A stretch of 64,000 nucleotides of DNA from Blumeriella jaapii (Eukaryota > Ascomycota > Leotiomycetes > Helotiales > Drepanopezizaceae). Shown piece by piece: positions 22,447-34,280 of this stretch (position 1 is the stretch's first letter; every line of letters begins with the position of its first letter). The stretch spans positions 868,001-932,000 of the forward strand of contig VWND01000009.1 in assembly GCA_009599575.1 (NCBI GenBank), written 5' to 3'. Both the position numbers and the translations under genes were made by a program. The notes below the pieces were generated by a model. It searched no databases, was not told where the DNA came from, and saw nothing but the letters and a program-made list of their open reading frames with translations.

Positions 22447-23635
22447 TACCCGCGCAGGGGGTTAAATACGAGGAGGGGCGTTGTGCACGTCCGGGCAGAT
22501 GATGTATGAATAGCTGGCATTCACGATTGATGCGGACTCGGGCGACAAAACTCGCCAGGCGTTCTTGTATGTCGATGAGCATTGGGTTGGATGCCATGCA
22601 CACTGGCAAGGTTTTTGGGGGGGCTGGTGCTCTAGCGTAGCTGCTGTACATACTGTAGTAGGTGTACCAGCAATAGCGTAGCTGTACGTTCTGTAGATGT
22701 ACCAGCTATAGCCACAAAGTCCGTCGCCTTACGTCTGTCTCACCCAAGATCTTTCTTGCCTCCTGAATGCCAGTACTGGCAGGAAAAAAGACTCCCTGTG
22801 ATCTAGGCATTGATTGACCGGTGGTCTAGAACACCACGGAGATCCGCCGAATGAACGCGTTTTCGCGCGTCTCTTGACCCTATTACGTATGTACTTACCT
22901 GCCAAGGGACAGCTTGCTCGGAGTACTGTATGTACTGTAGGTTTGCCCGGCTTTCACACACCGACCGAGTATTGATTGATCTTGATCGACGAACAAACCC
23001 CCTTTTGATACCTTGACATCCGTTAAACGCCCTTTCTTCTTCTTTTTTTATTCGGATCGGTACGGTACGGTAGAAGTGTTATTGTGTCTTGTATTATTGT
23101 ATCATTGTATGTATGTATGTACAGTACAGTACGAAGATTGACAGATAGATAGATAGATCTGATCTGATCTGGGTGGGGGACTTGACCGGCACCCTTCCTT
23201 CCTTCCTTCCTATTCGCCATCTCGAAGCGAGCAATCCCCCCCCCTCAAGAAAAATAAAAAAAAATACGATGTTCAAAAGAGAGAAAAGGGAAAAAAAAAA
23301 AGGAGAGAAAGAAAAGAAAAGAAGGTTTCTTTATGCGTACAGTACCACGGCGAACAGACAGGAAAGCCGCTAGCCACTCACTCGCTCGCTCCACGTGCAT
23401 CTACCTTTTTTTTACTCACGTACTGTACTGTGCAATAAATCCACACACACATGCTGCTAAAAAAAAAACAGTGGTTGCATGCGAAGTGACATAACTTACA
23501 TATACATACATACATGACATATTTAGTACATAAATATATACGTATATTTATATATATATATATATACATGCATGACGGAAGAGGATAGGATAAGTAAGAT
23601 AGAAAAAACAGAACAAAAAAGAATCGCGCCCAACT
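22447..23635. other. gene-free, AT-rich, microsatellite-rich
   Basis: Contains scattered GTAC palindromes (22642-22700, 22918-22939, 23118-23132, 23419-23430), GATA, TTCC and poly-purine tracts (23261-23325) and a TATA-rich run (23535-23570). No protein-like frame. Confidence 0.6.
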
Positions 23636-23786
23636 CCAACCAACCAACCAAGCGGGCTAGACTCAATACCTGTACGTGGTGCCTGGTACGAACCTTCCGC
23701 CCTTTCGATTGCAAGCGCTCTTTTCCTGAGGCAGAAGGGCGTTTTTGCATTCGAAAGGTGTCGGGAGAGCCAAAATTGAGCAATCG

Positions 23787-24178
23787 ACACGTGGCGACTT
23801 CGAAAAGATTTTCCTTACCGGCGATCCGGGCCATTTTTACGACTACGCACAATACTACGATCTACCTGACGAGGGCATACCTACTGAGAATTCCAGAAGA
23901 ATTGTATTAAAAGGAAAAGGCGGAAAATAAGAATTAGCTCGATTATCGAAAACCCGGTACAGCGCCTTCGAATAACCGTCCCTACCGAACACAACCGACT
24001 CGACAGCATATTTGACGGAGGAAAGGGTGCCGGTAGAACACACGCGTTTATAAACGCGTACAAATCAGGCGTTCGAGAGACAACTCGGTGCCGCCAACTC
24101 GAAGTTCTGAAAGTGCTTTTCAAGATTACAAAGGAGCTGCGATACCGCGGGATCAGAGACCCGGGATATGCGTATTAA
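23787..24178 (+). pseudogene. Decayed coding relic inside the retroelement-like block
   Basis: Two adjacent open segments in different frames read as one protein. The first contains GDPGHFYDYAQYYDLPDEGIP and RIVLKGKGGK (to ~23928). The second continues with IENPVQRLRITVPTEHN, INAYKSGVRETTRCRQLE and FKITKELRYRGIRDPGYAY, ending at TAA 24176-24178. The split lies at the AAAGGCGGAAAATAAG region. The composition is clearly protein-like; the family is not recognised. A gag-like or ORF1-like product of the element is a guess. Confidence 0.5.
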
Positions 24179-24611
24179 AAGAGCTTTTCCCCAATCGTGG
24201 TTTTTACTCTTTTAATACGTATATACTTTGTAATTTTCAAAATCATTAAAGGCCTTTTGGTTTCTAGTTTCTGCCTTTTTGTTATTTTGTTTTTATTTTC
24301 CTTTTAGGCCTATTGGTCATACCACGTTTGCGCTTTATAAACACGCAATTGACAGGTCAAATTTGACCGGTGCCGTTTGCACAATTCTTGGGTTTAAACC
24401 CAAAGCTTTACGCTTATACCTTTTTTTTATTGACGGACCATCGCAAAGGGCGGCGAAAGGCGTAATCGACAGCAGCAGTAGCTGTACTAATACGAACTGC
24501 TTTCGGGGTTGTACTTTGTATATAAATCCTTAGCTTAGCACGTCTCCGTACCCCCTGGGAGGTCCTAGGAAGGCAGACCGAGTTATGGCTGCCCTCCGCT
24601 AGACGTTAATC

Positions 24612-24613
<2 letters not shown>

Positions 24614-24640
<27 letters not shown>
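24614..24640. repeat. (TAC)n microsatellite
   Basis: Nine TAC units at the 3' end of the retroelement-like block. Confidence 0.95.
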
Positions 24641-24642
<2 letters not shown>

Positions 24643-24733
24643 ACCAACCAACACCACACCCCAAAAATCAGAGCAGAAGAGACACACACACCACACACAA
24701 AACACCCAAAAATACAAAAAGAGGATTTTGCGC

Positions 24734-24807
24734 TGATCACTACGAGGGTCGAACTCGCGACCTTGGCGTTATTAGCACCACGCTCTAACCAACTGAGCTA
24801 AGCGATC
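24734..24807 (-). tRNA. tRNA-Ile (anticodon AAU)
   Basis: A 74-nt intronless cloverleaf on the minus strand. The acceptor GATCGCT pairs with AGTGATC, with discriminator A. The D arm is GCTC-AGTTGGTTA-GAGC, the anticodon arm GGTGC-TAATAAC-GCC with AAU in the loop centre, and the T arm GCGAG-TTCGACC-CTCGT. AAU (modified to IAU) reads AUU/AUC/AUA Ile codons. Confidence 0.95.
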
Positions 24808-25402
24808 TGTTGGTTGAATCATGTCGGGTGGACATGGCAGTGCTTATCTATATGGCTGCGCAAAATTCTGATCGCGCGGTGGGCCGTGGTGGGGCAATCA
24901 ATGCCCACCGACACTGGCGCCCTTTCACTCACTCTCCTCGGTTCGGGTTTGGGAACATATCCCGGCCAACCCTAGCCTAGAGTGCATTGCGTGGACTATT
25001 ACCACCTCAATAAGATTTCAACCAATTCAATCGTGGCTCATTGCAAGCATGTACATGTAACTTTACCTACCGCAATCTACTACAGTAAGTATCTCAGGGG
25101 GTATTTTCTACAACACCGGTCATCCAACTAGGTGTTGATTTATCACAGCTTTTCAATTCGGCTCGTCTAAAGAGCGGATACTACAGTGTTAAATACAGAA
25201 TGTCCAGTGATCGTTGACTTGCGAATCCGGAGGGTAAAGCAAGAACGTGGCACTGATTCACGGAACACCACCCCTCGATGGTGAACATAGCCTCAGATTC
25301 CAACCTTCGCAATCCAAGAGCAGATAACAGTCCATCCTCTAACCACAATCAATCTCGCACCCCTGTAAGCAATTCATGAAAATGTTCACTTACAAGGCAA
25401 AT
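24808..25402. other. intergenic, nothing recognised
   Basis: Between tRNA-Ile and the 3' end of the large unknown gene. No gene or repeat of note. Confidence 0.5.
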
Positions 25403-28400
25403 TTACCACCAATTGACGTCTGCCTCCCGCTCCGGCTTCACCTCAGGTTCAACGGCGCGCGTACCCGGAAAACGAGAACGGAAATCAGAGCCGTTGTGAC
25501 TCGATTGGCCGACGCCATCCATTTCCTTCAGCATAACAATGGCAGGCATGTACATCGACTTGGCAGCGTTGAGGTTAGCAATCGCGTTAAGGGTCCAGCC
25601 AGCTTCATCGCCGAGTTCCAGGGACTTGTTCTGCTCGAGAAGAGAGTCAAGTTCCGGGTTTGAGATCGAAGCCGTGTACCAAGTGTTCAGCTTCTCAACG
25701 GGATCGCACTCTAGACCGGGAGAAGCCTTGAAGACCTGGAAATGCTTGCCTTCTGGGATCCCACCGTCAACGTCGAGAGATCTGAATTCCGCCAGCTTCA
25801 GAACAGACTTGTTATCAGCGCTGTTGTGGTGGCAGACACGGTGAACACTGAGATCTTCCAGGCGGAATCGATCCAGGAAGGACTCGTCAAGTTGCCAAGC
25901 AAGGTTTGGTCGGTCCAGTTCTAGACTGAAAAAAAGAATCAGATTTGTGAGCGCAGGCTATGGTGATGTGACTTACGGGATGTACAATGACGATCGAATA
26001 GCCATGGCTAGCTCGCCATACATGTCTGCTAAATCTCGAGGGTTGCCGCGGCAAATGGCTGTCAGTCTGAAGTCCCAGTGTCTCTTTGTACCGTGTACAT
26101 AGAGATTGGCAATGCTGCGGCGAGACATGATCCGAATGTCAAAAGACTCCGCGTCAATCTCGATCATGAACGGATTCTCGGGATCCTGACTGTCAACGAA
26201 AATGAACTCGTAGGTGACTCCCCACTCAGCAACCTTGGACTCCCAGAGATCTTGGCCACCGCTGGTCTTCAGGCTGAGCAGGTAATGGATCTCGGCTGGG
26301 ACCATGGTCAAAACATCTGTGAAAAAGACTTTTGGGCCGTACTCGGTAGGGCTTAGCAGCAAATTATGGAGATGCTCGGCTGTATGATAGAACTCGTGAC
26401 CTTCATCGCATACGTACTTCTTATGCCAGAATCGTGTGATGATGCGACCAAACTCGACCTGGACTGTGATGTCACCTCGGTATCCTTGAATTCCTCTCAA
26501 TAACTCTTGGAAGCTTTCATTAGGTGTTCCTCAAATTCTGGCGTGAGATCAGGGCAGCTGCCAGTATCGGACTTGGTAGGAGATTCGGGTACGTCTGGTC
26601 CTTGGAGTCTAGCAGCTAATGGGGTTTCCTTCGGCTTCGGAGCTTTCTGGTTCATCGTGTTGTGGAACTTGGGATCGCTGACATTGCGCACAAGTTTCTC
26701 ATCCCTAGCTTGACCTTGGCCACCAGAAGCCAGGCTTGAATTGGTGGGCGTAATGAGAGGGAAGTCGGAGATATCTGCAATCGATAGATCATCGTCCAGA
26801 AGATGCATTCCATGTCTAACGTTCCCGGTAAGGTATGCATTGGCAGGGCCTGGACTAGAGGGATTCAGTTGCGGGCCAGGATTAGCTTGTGCCTCTAGGG
26901 CTAATTGGCTATAGGCTGGGGCACCATGCTGTTGGGCTAAGAGATCTTGAGCTGGCTGCTGATTGCGAGGATGAGTTGGGTGATTGTTGTCCATGAGGTT
27001 GTATAGTAGATCTCTAGTGTTCTCAGATAGGCGGGCCGAGCTCGGCAAGGACTGGTTTATAGCAGCCGTGCCATTCGTTCCATGAACAGGAGTAGGCACT
27101 AGAGTCTCCCATAATCCAGAGGTCTGGGCTCTATCAAGGGAAGTCAACAGACTAGGTACCGGGATCCCAGGGGAAAACGAAAGACCTGACTGAGCGCTCG
27201 CAACTTGGGCTTTGAGAGCAGTGAGGGGCTGGATAGATTGCTCAAAGCCAGGGGGCATTGAAGGAGTTCTCTGTGCGTTCGCAGCATGGGCTCTGAGAGA
27301 AGCGGCGGGCTGGGTAGACTGCTGAAGACCAGGGAGGGCCGAAGGCGTTTGCTTTTGGGGAGTAGGCGGAGTAGAAACAGCCAAATTGTCTTCATAGGAT
27401 CTCCACTGAGCCACACCAATATCCCCGTCCATACGGGAAAGTCTTGCTTGCACAGCATTGAGTGACTGCTTCCGAACCGTGCCAGAGTGCGTATCCTTCA
27501 CAGCATTGCGTGACTGCTTCCGAACCGTGCCAGAGTGCCTACCCTTAGACACCTTCTCAGATTTGTACACACTGTACAAGTCCCAAGTAGGACGGGCTTC
27601 TCCAGCTAGAGACCGTTAGTATGATCATATATTTAGATGGGACTACTACCCTTACTGCTTTGTTCTTCACTGTCGACAAAATTTGTTCCTGATTTACTGG
27701 GCTGCGAGTGACGGGGAGGTGAAACATGACCAGCGGGTGCGGCAGAGGCCATTGGTAATTGCTGGGCCCAATTCCGTACTCCTTCGGCCTTTGCGCTCGG
27801 TTCTGGATCATTCTGCAGAGGAAGATGTATGGCTAGTTCTTGTTCCATGCTCTGCACCTCGAGATGATGGACAGGAAGCATGTTGATGATCTCAGGTGGG
27901 AAATGGCGCATGGGATCATCGGCAGGATCTCCTTTTCCGCAGAAGGTGAACGCAGCAGTGAATGCTCCTGCAGACATCGAGTCCGGGCTGATTGGCACGA
28001 TGTTAAGTTTTCTGAACGGAGACCAGGAGAGTCTGATCGGATCGTATGGAGCGACGCGGACAGTAATGGAATTGATGAGCTTTTCGTAGTCGCTGTCCCC
28101 GATAAATGCTACATGGAGGTTATCCAGAAGGGTTGATTCGAAGTAGAACTTGCGGATATCTTTGAAGTATTTGAGCACGTACTTGACATTCTCTAGATCT
28201 TCATGATAGAAGAAATGGTCGGTGAGAGTGCCTTGCAGAATCCACTAGACGAACAGGTCAGTCTCGCATGCAAAGCCTCCGAGCGTATGCAATCACTTGG
28301 ATAGCAATTCAAGAGAAGATGCAACGTACGTAATACTTAAGAATGACTTCGAGCTTTTTGACAGCAAGTTGGACGGCGTGATCAGCGTGACTACCAATGT

Positions 28401-29342
28401 GAACCGCATTGATATGGGCATCCTTCTGCAGTTCGCAAGAGGTTCTGGGAAGATCAGCCAAATTGCAAAAAGTGGGGGCGTGTGGTTGAAATTACAAGTC
28501 GCATAGTTCAGCAATATGTTTATCCGACAGCCTGATCATTTAGTTAGCATGTTCCAAACCACAGGGTGGCTGGGAGACATACATCTCCTCGACTGGTGCG
28601 GAACAAAACCAGGTGTGGCGAGACTCAATACCCTTCAGCTCCTCTGGGTATGGATCCATCTGGCTATCAGCACCGTCCTCTACTTGGGCACCAGACACAG
28701 CTACGGTGTATGTGGTGGGAGCGAAAGCTACAAGGTTCGCCTGGGTCTTCCAGAACTCAAGACGTTCAATGAGTTTACTGTTGAGCTGCCGAAGGGTGAG
28801 CGCTTGAATTGCATGGTGATCTGTAAGCCAACCTACCGAAGCATTCGCATCATAATCGTCGTCGTCATAATCTTCATTTTCTTCGTCGCTGTTCCGACGA
28901 ATCGCAAAAGCTTCTCTGATGACACCATGCATGACTTGGACGAAGGCTCTGGCGACACGCTGGACATCTCTTCTGCCACACAGAACATGGAATCCTTGAT
29001 TGGCATGGTTCCACTGAAAAGCGACGTTCTGCAGAGACATACGTTAGCGATGGGGCCATAGATTCTGGGAACATCAAAAGACGTCGGGATTTTAGAGCCG
29101 TGGTGCTTCGAGGCCCGGACAAGTGATCACTCTCGAACTTTTGTAGTATTGCAGTGACTTACCATGGACAGGTCGAGCTTCGACAATATCTCTGTCAATC
29201 GAACTGAGACAAGCTCTTCTCCATCCGGCTTGAAATGGTATTCGCTAGCGAGGAACATTCCTGCCGGCTGAGTGTTCATCGTCTCGGCATGAGGGACCGT
29301 CGAGATCTTTGACATCGGCGTGGCGACATTGATCAGGTCCAT
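25403..29342 (-). CDS. Large unrecognised fungal protein, possible RNA-binding fold, one apparent frameshift
   Basis: Eight exons fit: 29342-29163, 29028-28583, 28531-28496, 28444-28330, 28244-27656, 27605-25977 (containing the frame break) and 25925-25403; the break falls near 26510-26520. All junctions have GT-AG signals and CTAAC-type branch sites. One added base gives ~1,172 residues. Seen features are an N-terminal segment with MFLASEYHFKPD, an acidic region, a stretch with AHINAVHIGSHADHAVQLAVKKLE that has the look of a KH-type nucleic-acid-binding unit, and a long disordered Pro/Gln/Ser middle with two internal repeats. A conserved C-terminal domain follows (VQVEFGRIITRFWHKKYV, FDIRIMSRRSIANLYV), with a final DVNWW. 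I do not know the family; uncharacterised fungal proteins with this layout exist. RNA binding is only a suggestion from the KH-like pattern. Confidence 0.72.
27451..27546 (-). repeat. 48-bp tandem duplication inside the coding sequence
   Basis: Two nearly identical 48-bp units encode a duplicated 16-residue HSGTVRKQS(R/L)NAV block, in frame. Confidence 0.9.
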
Positions 29343-31503
29343 GTTGCCGGCGGTGGTCGCGACGGGGGCTGGTCTGGTAGGATGACACTGTCAGCGACTC
29401 CGAATGAGATACTCTTTCCCGCTCGGCAATCTGCCAAGTCGGAAACGGCCAAAGACGAGTCCATTTGAGGACTGTGAGTAGCCCAAAGGACCAAGGAGGC
29501 CAGGAGAATCGACCAGAGATCTCTAGATCGCTCCACGCTGGGCGCTTCTGGGGAGAGCACCCAGCAGATCGGGATCGCGTTGCGAATGGGGGCTGGCGTG
29601 CGAGTCTGTTGATGACAACACACCCATGAAGCTGCCGCAAATGCCACGCGCCCATCGCCAATTGGAGTTCGAATGACCGTCCCGTCAATGGAAGCAAACT
29701 GTACGTACCTGTTGCGTGGCCTGCAGATCGAGCTGTGGTGTTGTGGTGTTGTGGTGTTGTGGTGTTGTAGGCAAAGCACCTAGGGACCGAGAGAACCCGC
29801 GGCCTGGAATCGCAGCTTCCTCCGTGGGTGGAACACGGGGAATTCGGCACTAAATACGAAACGGGATTAGCGCAGGCGGCGCCGACTGGACCCGAAACAG
29901 GGAGAAGAGGAAGGAGCAGAGGGTGGTCTTCGGCCTGGGGATGAATGGAGCAAATGCGAGAGTGTGGCAATAGAAGCTCTGTAGCCTGCTTTGGGGACGT
30001 GGAGGCTTTTTCAACAGCTTCCTCCAGCAATGAGCTTCTCGGGGAGAACCGCAATTTAGGGCGAGACAGGTAGAAAGAATAGGGCAGAGATACCAGGGTG
30101 GGCAGACGAAGGTGACATATCCAACGGTTGATTCAGTTCGAAGCCGTTGCCTAGGGCCCGGAAGCAAGAGGAAGCAATCAACAAGCAACATCACAGCGCC
30201 ATTCACTTCTTTCACACGTGTAGCACCACGATTGGGCTTGCTTCTTTCGAATGGGCCCAAGAGAGTTGAAGGGATTTATCTCATTGCTGATACAGCTTTA
30301 AGAAGTGTCTTCGGCAATCTATAATACAGTATTCGAATAGACGACTTTAGTCGAGAACGACTTAGTATTTCCCAATCGAGCCACGGCTAAATAGCCGAGA
30401 TCTCGAGACGGAAAAGGGCCAAAGGGGCCGTGCCGCGCCGTCCCGCCCGATAACAGTAACATATAATAGAGGACTCAATGATTCTCGTTTAACTACTCAC
30501 GCCTACGTCTTGGAGAACAGCGATGATGCTTGAGGCGCACAAAGCGCTTGCCCCTGATCCTTTGGGTTCACGGGTCAATATCGGAAGACCTCGGAGGATA
30601 AGGCAGGATTGTGACAGAGCTCACAGGTGCGTGTGGGAAACCAGACAACCGGGCTACAAAGATTGATCACAGCGCATGGGATAAAGAAGGTCCGCGAAAA
30701 AAGAAGAGGTCTAGAAAAGAGTCAGACTGATACAGACCAGTCTAATTTTGGGTATTCTTGATTGGGTTCTGACCTAGCATGTGTCGCTCGCTCAGCTGCG
30801 TCAAAAGTCAATGCAGATGCAGAAATAAGTGAAAAATGCAAGGCGAGAGTGAACGTGATATCGTAGGCAAACAGATCAACTGATGAAAAGGAGAGAAACC
30901 AAAATACGCAGATTACTAACTCGAATCAAAATCGCGAGAAGAATGTCATTAAGATATGCGTCCATTAGAGCTTCACCATTGGCCTTTGGTTTTTCATACC
31001 TAGCTCAAGCACAAATCAGCAGCACACAGCCTGCAAACCCACGACAACTCTAAGAGACGCCTTGGAGCGTGGCTCCACATCTATCCACCCCATGGTTTTT
31101 GTACGATTCCACGCAAGTAGCTTTTGCACTTGCTCGCTCCATCTCTATGCCACAAAAGTGCCCCTCCCCTGACTCTGCTTTGCCAGCAGCGCGCGCCCTA
31201 CCCAGGAAGAAGGAAAGCAGCAGATAGGACTCCGAGAACACCTAGCTTGTTATGCTCAAGATTAGGCCGCATATACTCATTTTGCAACCAGCTATATCCA
31301 ACCCTAGCCAGAAAGACTTGAATGCAAGCCAAGAATCGCGCGTCCAGAGTCGTGACATGCGAAGGAAAGTCGTAAATCTGCGTCCCTCGTACCCCTTGGC
31401 GGTATAGCCTCGGAGGCCCTCCTCCGCACATCGTGAACATGTGTGACGTATGCGCAGCCTGGTCGCAGATGATGTGTTTGCACAGGAATTGAGACGCCTG
31501 AGG
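29343..31503. other. long intergenic stretch
   Basis: Upstream of the large unknown gene; includes the GTGGTGTTGT repeat. Open frames at 29245-30260 on the minus strand look like frame shadows or leader. Nothing recognised in 30260-31503. Confidence 0.45.
29734..29770. repeat. GTGGTGTT tandem repeat
   Basis: Four to five units of GTGGTGTT(G) about 400 bp upstream of the large unknown gene. Confidence 0.85.
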
Positions 31504-32983
31504 TCATCGTACGCCCTTGACGTTGTGCTTCACCCCAAGGGCCCATTTTAGTTCCCCTAACACCCTCTGGGTTTCCTGGAGGGCTGCCTCGTTGGCCTTC
31601 TCCTGCGCGCGCGCGCGATCCTTTATGTCCCGTAGCGAGTCTTCCTGCGCCTGCTTGTACTTTTCGAATGCTTGCTCAATCACCGCCTTCTTCTCTTCCA
31701 GAACCAGTAGCTGTTTCTCTTGCTGGTCGCACAGCCCCTGTAACTTGTTCATTCGAACGTCGTCGCTCCTCCTTTCCCGTACCAGGTGGTCAATTTCCAC
31801 AGCAAGCATCTCGACCGTTTTGTTGAGTTCTAAGCCCTGATCCCGCCAATGGCCTGTCATAGCATCATTGCGACCCTTCATCAGCGCCGCGAAAGTCTGC
31901 GCCTCTTCCACCTTCTGCTTGCTCTCCTCCTCAATCTTGTCCATAGCCTCTTTCCAGCCCAGTTCCCGCTCTACGGCCTTGTCAGCCCGGTTCTTCTCGG
32001 TCTCAATCTGTGACTTCATCTCAGCCACCTGCCGCTCCCTCCGCTTCAGCAGCGTCTTGTTGATAGCAGCATCGTGTAGCTTTCCATCGTATTCCGCGGC
32101 CAGGGCTTCCATCTTCCCCTCCGCCATCCTGACGGCTTGTTTCGACTCTTCCGCCCTTAGGCGCTCGATGTTGAGATCTCGTTTCAGCATGTCGTTCTCG
32201 CCCATAAGCCGCTCAATGACCCTGCCTGACTTTCCGGTTTGAGCCCGGCCAACAGCAGAGCTCCATTGCCCTCCAGAATCACCATTCCTGCTTGCCTCTT
32301 CCTGTACCTGGAGGTTGGTGTTCGAGTATGGTTTGGTAGGCCTGAATTCCGAGGAAATCTTCCTCGCCGGCCCATTCCCAACTGCTAGGTTTGCGTTCGG
32401 GTTGTACCGCGACAAGGCCGGTTGCGACTGCGGCATAGAGGGCTGAGGAGAAGATCTGGTAGAGTGAGGCATCGCTGGAGGGTCGCCGCTGCTATTCCGC
32501 GGGGAATTTTCGTCTGAGGGGGGGTATTCGAGATGTAGAGAGTCTGACGGCACCGACCTTATGGTACCGTTGAGCGTGCTCTTGGGAAAAGTCGATTGAG
32601 GAGGCGGAGGTGTATGGCTGCCGTTCAATGAATTCATTTCGCTGACGGAGAGTGGAGTGAGTGTTCGAGCTGGCGCATGAATCAAGTCAATGTTCGAATT
32701 GACGCCTGCAGTCTTGTCAGCTTGGGATTCTGGGGTAGATGGGTCCGATGGTGCATAGCTCCCAGCATCGAGAGTGTAAGACGGAGAGGGCAGTAAATGC
32801 CTGCATAAGGCGAGGTTCTTTGTGCCTTCGAGGCGTGCGTTCCAGCCCAAAAAGATACTGGCTGAGCTTCGAGGGGGCAGCAGGCAAGGAGCAATGAGCG
32901 GGCGACTCACCAATAGCGTCTGCGTGTATTGGGATCTGCTGCGGAGGAGGATGCGGCAGGAGCTGTAATTCCCGAACGTTCAT
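31504..32983 (-). CDS. SHE3: SHE3-like coiled-coil mRNA-transport adaptor
   Basis: Exons 32983-32911 and 32705-31504 give 424 residues. The exact splice (G joined to GC) keeps frame and replaces a poor-quality read-through. The first ~180 residues are Pro/Ser-rich and disordered. The marker segment SSAVGRAQTGKSGRVIERLM then opens a long, nearly continuous coiled coil (residues ~195-410, rich in Glu, Lys, Arg, Gln), with a short basic end. This is the arrangement of filamentous-fungal 'SWI5-dependent HO expression protein 3' homologues. Yeast She3 links a type V myosin to mRNA-bound She2, but moulds lack She2, so its cargo here is uncertain. The family call is fairly firm; the function is by analogy. 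Confidence 0.78.
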
Positions 32984-34280
32984 CTCTCATGTCGTCCCCC
33001 CTTCCAGCTCTGCAACCACCGTTCGTGGTTCAGTAATCAATGCAGGCGACTAGGTAATGTTGATCGTATGGGAAGGCCGCGAGAAGGCCGCCTCGGTATC
33101 GGGACCGGTATCTGAACAGGTAGGTAATAAGCGGTTCTGGAAGCGCAGATATTACAACATAAGCTACTGTAGGTAGGAATGGGCGGGCCCTGACTGGGAT
33201 TGAAATCGCGACCGTTGTGCTGTGTTGTGTTGAGATGTGTTGAGTTGGGTTGAGTTGAGTTGAGTTGTGTTGTGTTGTGCTGTGGGTAAAGAAATGTACA
33301 GTACTGTAATAATGGATACGTGCCGACACAGTATGAACCGTGCAGCGCAGTGCAGTACGAGTTGAGCAGTGACGTTTTGGGTTTGGATTGGTTGGCCCGG
33401 AAAAGTGCTGAGTGGCTCGGGCGGGCATGGAGATTGCAGATTGGAGATTGGAGCTTGGAGAATCAAGCTCGCCATCAAAATGATCGTCACAAGCAACCAG
33501 GTCCGGCTTTGGCTTTTCCTCTCCGTTTGAAACCCTATTCCTGTGGCTACTGTACGTCTGTACTGTACTGCCCTACGGACATGTTGATTCTTTTCTATTA
33601 TTATACTCACGCTCCAGCATCGTACAGGGTTTGGAGGGTCTTGGTCGCTGCACCTGCTCAACCGAAATCCAGTCAGTCACTTGTGCATCAGTCATTCAAG
33701 AAAGGCCTGTACAAGAGCAGGCTTCCCAACTGTCCGGAATCATTCTTGCATCTTAAGTAACGTGTTAGCGATGTGAATCTGGCTCATAGCGGCCACAAAA
33801 CGACATCCGCATGGCACATCCATGTTTGCTTCTCCCACAATTCCATGTGCAACGAAGAGAAAGTGCTTGTGAACAGGGCAAGATTCAGTGCGAAGAGAGA
33901 AATAACAGAGACTGCGGACCACCGAATGTCATTGACCATGCGTCAAGTATCAAGAGGAACGAATCCATAGCATTCGGATCGTGCTGGATGGGTATAGGCT
34001 TGGGCGCGTTGGAGTGATGCTATGGACGGCAAGACAAGACTGTCCATTCAGCTGGACCCTACGAGGCCTGCCAACACCAACCCGAGAGATTCAATCTGCC
34101 CCTACTCTACCCGTCAATTTCAGTGCCACGAGTGGCATTCCATTTCACGTCATCGAGCCGCACAGTGGTAATTGTCGCATAGATTTCTATTGCTCTCTGT
34201 GGCAGCTCCTATAACTGCTACAAATGCTTGATCCATGCGCCCTTACCACCCGCGAAACCCAAGCATACATCAAGCAGAAA
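32984..34280. other. intergenic with TTGAG/TTGTG repeat
   Basis: Contains the pentamer-like repeat at 33214-33290 and GTAC motifs at 33297-33308 and 33550-33570. No gene seen; 3' flank of RPS15 at the end. Confidence 0.5.
33214..33290. repeat. GTTGA/GTTGT pentamer repeat
   Basis: Imperfect tandem GTTGA and GTTGT units, about fourteen in total. Confidence 0.85.

Larger units (their letters stand above)
23636..24652 (+). mobile_element. Truncated non-LTR-retroelement-like fragment with (TAC)n tail
   Basis: A ~1-kb AT-rich block ends in (TAC)n at 24614-24640, the kind of trinucleotide tail seen on Tad/LINE-type elements of fungi. It is bracketed by direct repeats CCAACCAACCAA at 23636-23651 and 24640-24652 that could be a target-site duplication, although they are low-complexity. 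It carries a decayed coding relic (about 23787-24178) and a long noncoding 3' part with poly-T patches. No reverse transcriptase is present, as expected for a 5'-truncated copy. The identification rests on the tail and flanking repeats, not on a recognised domain. Confidence 0.5.

Noticed and set aside
29245..30260. Overlapping long minus-strand frames upstream of the large unknown gene
   Set aside because: They run through a simple repeat, lack a conserved-looking segment, and conflict with the well-supported first exon at 29342.
33185..33215. T-arm-like sequence suggesting another tRNA
   Set aside because: Neither the T stem nor an acceptor stem pairs.
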